Shown here piece by piece: positions 60,381-64,000 of a stretch of 64,000 bases of DNA (position 1 is the first letter of the stretch; the number at the start of each line of letters is the position of its first letter). Below the pieces are notes generated by a model. That model was not told the DNA's origin and did no database searches. It worked only from the letters and a program-made list of their open reading frames with translations. A program made the translations under genes and the position numbers. The stretch is from Limibacterium fermenti (GTDB lineage: Bacteria; Bacteroidota; Bacteroidia; Bacteroidales; Dysgonomonadaceae), in NCBI RefSeq assembly GCF_041902845.1, contig NZ_CP159486.1, forward strand, positions 1,984,001 to 2,048,000, in the 5' to 3' direction.

Positions 60381-60417
60381 AAAACACCATATAAAAGAAA
60401 CAAAAATATATTAGAAG

Positions 60418-60626
60418 TTCAAGTTTCGCAAGTGTGTTTGTAATCGTTGCAACTCAAACGGAGCCCTTTAGATGTTTTGTGGGGACCCGGCGTTCGCAAC
60501 GAGTGTAAAAAGAGGAGCTGTTTGAGCGAAGCGAGTTCTACTCTTTTAGCGAACGAGAACGATACCGGGTCACAAAACATCGGGAGGCGAAGGTGAGTTG
60601 CAACGATATGGCTTGCGAAACTTGAA
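60418..60626. mobile_element. Near-palindromic MITE, copy 2
   Basis: A 209-bp copy of the element at 4109-4317, same orientation, with perfect 14-bp terminal inverted repeats TTCAAGTTTCGCAA / TTGCGAAACTTGAA and a perfect 7-bp direct repeat TTAGAAG on each side (60411-60417 and 60627-60633). It differs from copy 1 at 8 internal positions, all in the left arm, and is the more perfectly self-complementary copy. Confidence 0.85.
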
Positions 60627-60771
60627 TTAGAAGAAGAATATTAATTTTTTAAAAGCATAACTTGTAATGAAAAGGAGGTGTGTATTATTATGGGGATTCC
60701 GTGTCAAGCGCGGAATGACGAAAGAAGGTAGATGAAAAAAGGCATCGCGCTGTGGAAAGCCGTTTGACCGG

Positions 60772-60808
60772 AAAAAACAGTAAGGACGTTAGTTACTAAC
60801 GCCCTTAC
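60772..60808 (-). terminator. Terminator of the AspT/YidE-type transporter gene
   Basis: The minus strand forms GTAAGG-CGTTAGT paired with ACTAACG-CCTTAC (one mismatch), followed by TGTTTTTTCC, about 130 nt past the stop codon. The gap 60627-60936 also has a short ATTCCG...CGGAAT palindrome (60696-60716) and no gene. Confidence 0.7.
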
Positions 60809-60936
60809 CTCGTCGAATAATAAAAATTGAAGAAAATCACACTAAAACGCCTTTAAAGAAACCCACTTTCAACAAGCAAAAATCTCCCCGGCACTCCAAT
60901 GTTTTACGAATATAGTCTGTGTCATTGCAATCACCC

Positions 60937-62607
60937 TTACAAAAAGATCAACACCAACATCTGAGCCGATATCACACGGAGAAACATCGTCAACGGATAT
61001 ACCGTAGAATAAGCTACGGCCGGTGCATCATTATCTGCCAGCGAATTAGCATACGCCAGGGCGGGAGGATCGGTCATACTTCCCGATAACAGTCCCATCA
61101 ACGTAAAGTAATTCAAATTGAGCACCTTCTTGCCTATATATCCGGTGATCAACAATGGAATAATGGTGATAATAAAACCACAAGCAATCCAAAGCAATCC
61201 GTCGGCGGAAACAACCGTTTCTACGAACTGTCCTCCGGAGCCAATGCCGACACTTGCCAGAAAGAGAGCAATACCCATTTCCCTCAGCATCAGATTTGCG
61301 CTTTGGGTGGTATAGGTAACCATTTTCAGTTTATACCCAAACCGGGCCAAGAGAATCGCTACGATTAACGGGCCGCCTGCAAGTCCCAATTTCACCGGCA
61401 TCGGAATGCCGGGAACAAAAAAAGGAATACTGCCTGCTAAAACCCCCAATACAATGCCCATGAAAAAGGAAAAGATATGGGGATGATCCAGCCGCTTGAG
61501 GGTGTTCCCGAGTATATCTTCCACTTTTTTTATGGCATCCAGTTCGCCGACCACCGTGACTTTATCTCCTACCTGCAAGACAAGATTGGGACCGGCCAGC
61601 AGATCGATACCCGAACGATGGACACGGGTAACATTCACGCCCAGCATGGAGCGGAACTGCAAATCGCTGACCGTCTTTCCATTTATATTGTTTTGAGTAA
61701 TGATAATGCGACGCGAAACAAGCACTTTTTCCGACTCTTTCCAGTCGAGCTCGGTCGTCTCTCCCAGAAAAGCGACCACCGCTTCCGCAGCGGCTTTGGA
61801 TGTTATCACAAAAAGGATATCTCCCTGTTGCAATACGGTATTGCCGATGGGCACCGAATAATGTCCGTCGCGCATCATTCGCGACGCAATAAAGTTCCAT
61901 CCTATCAGCGCCTTTATGTCATGAAGCTTCCGTCCGTCGAAATGTTTATTCGTCAATTTGACCGTCAAAAATTCAATTTTCTCCGATTGGGAATCATTGG
62001 TATCGGATACCTCCCGGTTCTCCTTTTTCAAATCGACTTTGAACACAAACCGAATCAGCAACAACGACAAAATAATCCCTGTAACTCCCAAGGGATATGC
62101 CACTGCATATCCTAAGGCGATAGGCTCTTCCGCCCTCCCCGACGAAGCTAACTGACTCAGAGCTTCCTGAGCGGCTCCGAGTCCGGGCGTATTGGTAACC
62201 GCCCCGGATAATATCCCGACCATCATCGGCATCGATATCCGCCCGTCGAGCAGATAATATAAGGCAATCGTGACGCCTACTCCGAGAAAAACCACCGTAA
62301 CGGCCAAGGCATTCAATTTCATTCCTCCTTTCTTTAAGGAAGAGAAGAAACCGGGGCCGACTTGCAAGCCGATGGAAAAAACAAACAGAATGAGTCCGAA
62401 TTCCCGGACAAAATGTAGAATATCATGATGGATGGTAAATCCGAGATGCCCGATAAACAGTCCGACAAACAAGACAAAGGTCACGCCCAGGGAAATACCG
62501 AAAATTTTAATTTTCCCCAGCGCCACCCCTGCACTGATAATAAACGCATACAAAAGAATGCTATGCGCAACGCCATCCTCAAAAAGAAGCGAATAAAGCC
62601 ATTCCAT
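60937..62607 (-). CDS. AspT/YidE-family putative transporter with two RCK-C domains
   Basis: 556 residues. An N-terminal six-helix AspT/YidE half (1-185: FGISLGVTFVLFVGLFIGHLG, LILFVFSIGLQVGPGFF, GILSGAVTNTPGLGAAQEAL), two TrkA-C/RCK-C domains (about 210-375: VSRRIIITQNNINGKTVSDLQF, LVLQVGDKVTVVGELDAIKKVEDILG), and a second six-helix half (380-556: GLLSGSMTDPPALAYANSLAD). The repeated SGxxT[ND][PT]P signatures are the family's pore motifs. Relatives include aspartate-alanine antiporters and uncharacterised YidE/YbjL. No substrate can be inferred. A riboswitch and a metE stub precede it on the same strand. Confidence 0.9.
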   Translation of the reverse strand: MEWLYSLLFEDGVAHSILLYAFIISAGVALGKIKIFGISLGVTFVLFVGLFIGHLGFTIHHDILHFVREFGLILFVFSIGLQVGPGFFSSLKKGGMKLNALAVTVVFLGVGVTIALYYLLDGRISMPMMVGILSGAVTNTPGLGAAQEALSQLASSGRAEEPIALGYAVAYPLGVTGIILSLLLIRFVFKVDLKKENREVSDTNDSQSEKIEFLTVKLTNKHFDGRKLHDIKALIGWNFIASRMMRDGHYSVPIGNTVLQQGDILFVITSKAAAEAVVAFLGETTELDWKESEKVLVSRRIIITQNNINGKTVSDLQFRSMLGVNVTRVHRSGIDLLAGPNLVLQVGDKVTVVGELDAIKKVEDILGNTLKRLDHPHIFSFFMGIVLGVLAGSIPFFVPGIPMPVKLGLAGGPLIVAILLARFGYKLKMVTYTTQSANLMLREMGIALFLASVGIGSGGQFVETVVSADGLLWIACGFIITIIPLLITGYIGKKVLNLNYFTLMGLLSGSMTDPPALAYANSLADNDAPAVAYSTVYPLTMFLRVISAQMLVLIFL

Positions 62608-62609
62608 CC

Positions 62610-62717
62610 TTATCCCTTACTTTTATGACCGGTAAACAAACAGCCGGAACTTTCGTACACATTTATCCTTTCACAACGGCTATCTTTTCGCGGATAGCCC
62701 AGTATTGATATTTGCAT
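62610..62717 (-). pseudogene. metE stub behind the cobalamin riboswitch
   Basis: 35 codons from ATG 62717. The first ten, MQISILGYPR, match the invariant N-terminus of cobalamin-independent methionine synthase (xxxxLGxPRxGxxRELK). After KDSRCERI the match fades and the frame stops just before the transporter gene. The remaining roughly 720 codons of metE are absent. A hairpin GGCTATC/GATAGCC (62678-62699) lies where the next codons should be. The stub sits about 160 nt behind the riboswitch, the expected place for metE. Confidence 0.55.
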
Positions 62718-62879
62718 TACTTTTAACTTTTTAAAATAAATAGCTAAGAACTCTTTTCGGAACTCTGTAATGCAAGCGCTGATAAAATAATGTGAGGTAA
62801 TAAAAGGACATACTTTCCCTTCACACGAAGAAGAATAGTATACACCTGACAACCTGCTTTTAACGCGAAGCATTGTCCA

Positions 62880-63062
62880 TCCGGATGAAGGCAGGTTTCC
62901 TGACTTGCACGATTTCTGCTATCCTTCCCATCCCGAACGTCGGAACAGTGGATTTTAACGGGGCAGAAATATTCGGCGTGCTTACAGTTGCGCGACAGCT
63001 CACGATTTGCACGTGATTCCCTATTATCCCTTTTCTAAAAGGGCACCTTATCGGTTGAAGAA
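62880..63062 (-). promoter_or_regulatory. Cobalamin (B12) riboswitch
   Basis: The minus strand carries the class-I cobalamin aptamer in order: AAGGTGCCC and GGGAATCACGTGC, the core AGCTGTCGCGCAACTGTAA (63000-62982), GCCCCG...CCACTG, GGGAAGG, and the final box GTCAGGAAACCTGCC (62904-62890). B12 should switch off the downstream transcript. The first frame after it is the metE stub, then the AspT/YidE-type transporter. Confidence 0.93.
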
Positions 63063-63086
63063 ATTATAAAAAGAACTTTTGACTCG

Positions 63087-63094
63087 CAAAGATA
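63087..63094 (-). promoter_or_regulatory. -7 box of the riboswitch transcript (TATCTTTG)
   Basis: A perfect TAnnTTTG on the minus strand about 25 nt ahead of the aptamer; start expected near 63080. It shows that the riboswitch has its own promoter behind the methyltransferase gene. Confidence 0.65.
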
Positions 63095-63135
63095 ACTAAA
63101 AAAACATCCATATCCTCGAAATATCTTTGCTATTT

Positions 63136-64000
63136 TTATGAACACCCCTCCTTCCGGTCACTCCAGACTTCCGCAGCAATATCGGAAATAAGCCGGACCT
63201 TGTCCCATTGTTGCTGTTCGGTTAGTTTGTTTCCTTCTTCGGTAGAGGCGAATCCGCATTGAGGACTCAAGTAAAGCCTATCCAACGGAACAAATTGCGA
63301 CGCTTCCCTTATTCGAGCCTTAATCTGCTCTTTTGCTTCGAGTTCGGGATGCTTGCTGGTTATCAACCCGAGAACCACTTTCTTATTACCCGATACAAAC
63401 CGCAAAGGTTCAAAACCGCCCGAACGTTCATCATCGAATTCAAGGAAGAACGAATCCACGTTTTCTTTTCCGAACAACACTTCCGCCACCGGTTCGTATC
63501 CGCCCGATGAAGCCCATGTGGAATGATAGTTGCCGCGGCAAACATGGGTCGATAGCTTCAGGTCGGCCGGCAGATCTTTTAAAGCATCGTTATTCAGCTT
63601 CAGATAGGTTTCCTTTAAATCTTCCACATTATAATTTGCACCCGCCATTGTCGCCCAGAAGTTTTTATCGCACAACATGCCCCACGTACAATCATCCAAT
63701 TTCAAATCGCGGCATCCCAGTTCATAAAAGGCAAGAATCGCTTCGTGATACGCATGTGAAATGTCTGCAAATAATACCTTCCTGTCCGGATAAATCTCAT
63801 TTACCTTCTCTTCGTTTACCCCTCGGACTAATTCGGCATACAACTGCGCGGGAGCCGGTATGCTCTGACGCGCCTCAATGCCTTCTCCTGCATTTTCTTT
63901 CAAAAAACGAAAATGCGCCAAAAAAGGATGCTCGGCCGTAAAACGAATTTTGCCGCTCAAGCGCGCCGAATCATCGCGGGTCTCTTCGCCATGAAACAGA
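63136..64000 (-). CDS. MetE/YxjG-like cobalamin-independent methyltransferase (5' end outside the window)
   Basis: The reading frame is open through position 64000, so the N-terminus is missing. About 287 residues are present, including DDSARLSGKIRFT, YAELVRGVNEE, DISHAYHEAILAFYELGCRDLKLDDCTWG, STHVCRGNYHSTWASSGGY (zinc Cys/His region), FFLEFDDERSGGFEPLRF, and QFVPLDRLYLSPQCGFASTEEGN (second zinc Cys). This matches the YxjG/YxjH proteins of about 370 residues, which correspond to the catalytic half of MetE and may transfer methyl groups to homocysteine or related thiols. It sits directly upstream of the riboswitch-metE stub pair. Confidence 0.88.
   Translation of the reverse strand, partial: LFHGEETRDDSARLSGKIRFTAEHPFLAHFRFLKENAGEGIEARQSIPAPAQLYAELVRGVNEEKVNEIYPDRKVLFADISHAYHEAILAFYELGCRDLKLDDCTWGMLCDKNFWATMAGANYNVEDLKETYLKLNNDALKDLPADLKLSTHVCRGNYHSTWASSGGYEPVAEVLFGKENVDSFFLEFDDERSGGFEPLRFVSGNKKVVLGLITSKHPELEAKEQIKARIREASQFVPLDRLYLSPQCGFASTEEGNKLTEQQQWDKVRLISDIAAEVWSDRKEGCS

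Noticed and set aside
60690..60720. ATTCCG...CGGAAT palindrome as a REP element
   Set aside because: Only one copy was seen in this window and the stem is 6 bp; not enough to name a repeat family.
62718..62873. Longer 87-codon frame including the metE stub
   Set aside because: The upstream part runs through the riboswitch-to-gene leader; the MetE-like residues begin at ATG 62717.

Overview
The window reads as a chromosomal segment of a Bacteroidales bacterium (Bacteroidota; Porphyromonadaceae/Dysgonomonadaceae/Tannerellaceae-like). The evidence is two SusC/SusD polysaccharide-utilisation loci (PULs), a hybrid two-component sensor, an ECF sigma/FecR pair, a NagB-like/PIG-L fusion of the Bacteroides type, and many promoters of the Bacteroidota form TAnnTTTG with few Shine-Dalgarno sites. 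Nothing suggests a plasmid or a complete prophage. No CRISPR array or rRNA was seen, and there is one tRNA.

Layout. 0-6.9 kb: housekeeping genes on the minus strand (START-like protein, NagB-like/PIG-L fusion, POT-type transporter, mutS2). A 209-bp near-palindromic MITE sits between mutS2 and the transporter. 6.9-7.2 kb: tRNA(CAT) with promoter and terminators. 7.3-20.3 kb: PUL 1, a five-gene minus-strand operon (GH130, MFS, lipoprotein, SusC, SusD) diverging from its hybrid two-component regulator. 20.3-25.2 kb: a frameshifted alpha/beta hydrolase, a helical orphan protein, a group II intron inserted just behind a terminator, and a two-repeat PepSY-like secreted protein. 25.5-30.5 kb: an OprP-like porin facing an esterase / Fic / metallophosphoesterase-PQQ operon. 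30.6-32.0 kb: an IS110-type element with a possible guide RNA in its 3' flank. 32.2-48.7 kb: PUL 2, with ECF sigma and FecR separated by 42-bp repeats and an ATPase fragment, then SusC(STN)/SusD, two remotely related unknown secreted enzymes, a short GH2 enzyme and a LacZ-type GH2 enzyme.

48.7-56 kb: small secreted proteins, coaBC overlapping an M23 peptidase, a decayed HigBA-like toxin-antitoxin locus, a membrane metallophosphoesterase bracketed by minisatellites, and pncB. 56-60.4 kb: an AT-rich accessory patch with a lipoprotein whose signal peptide is out of frame by one T in a poly-T tract, an IS5-type element, and an orphan exported protein. 60.4-64 kb: the second MITE copy, an AspT/YidE-type transporter, a cobalamin riboswitch followed only by a metE stub, and a MetE/YxjG-like methyltransferase that runs off the right edge.

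How the parts work together. In each PUL the SusC/D pair imports glycan fragments that secreted enzymes release, and a trans-envelope regulator senses them. PUL 1 ends in a cytoplasmic GH130 enzyme, pointing to beta-mannoside breakdown. PUL 2 is GH2-centred (beta-galactoside or beta-glucuronide type).

The least explained items are the MITE, the open 14-residue repeat frame directly behind the sigma-factor stop codon, the riboswitch stranded on a metE stub, the two related unknown PUL 2 enzymes, and several homopolymer frameshifts.
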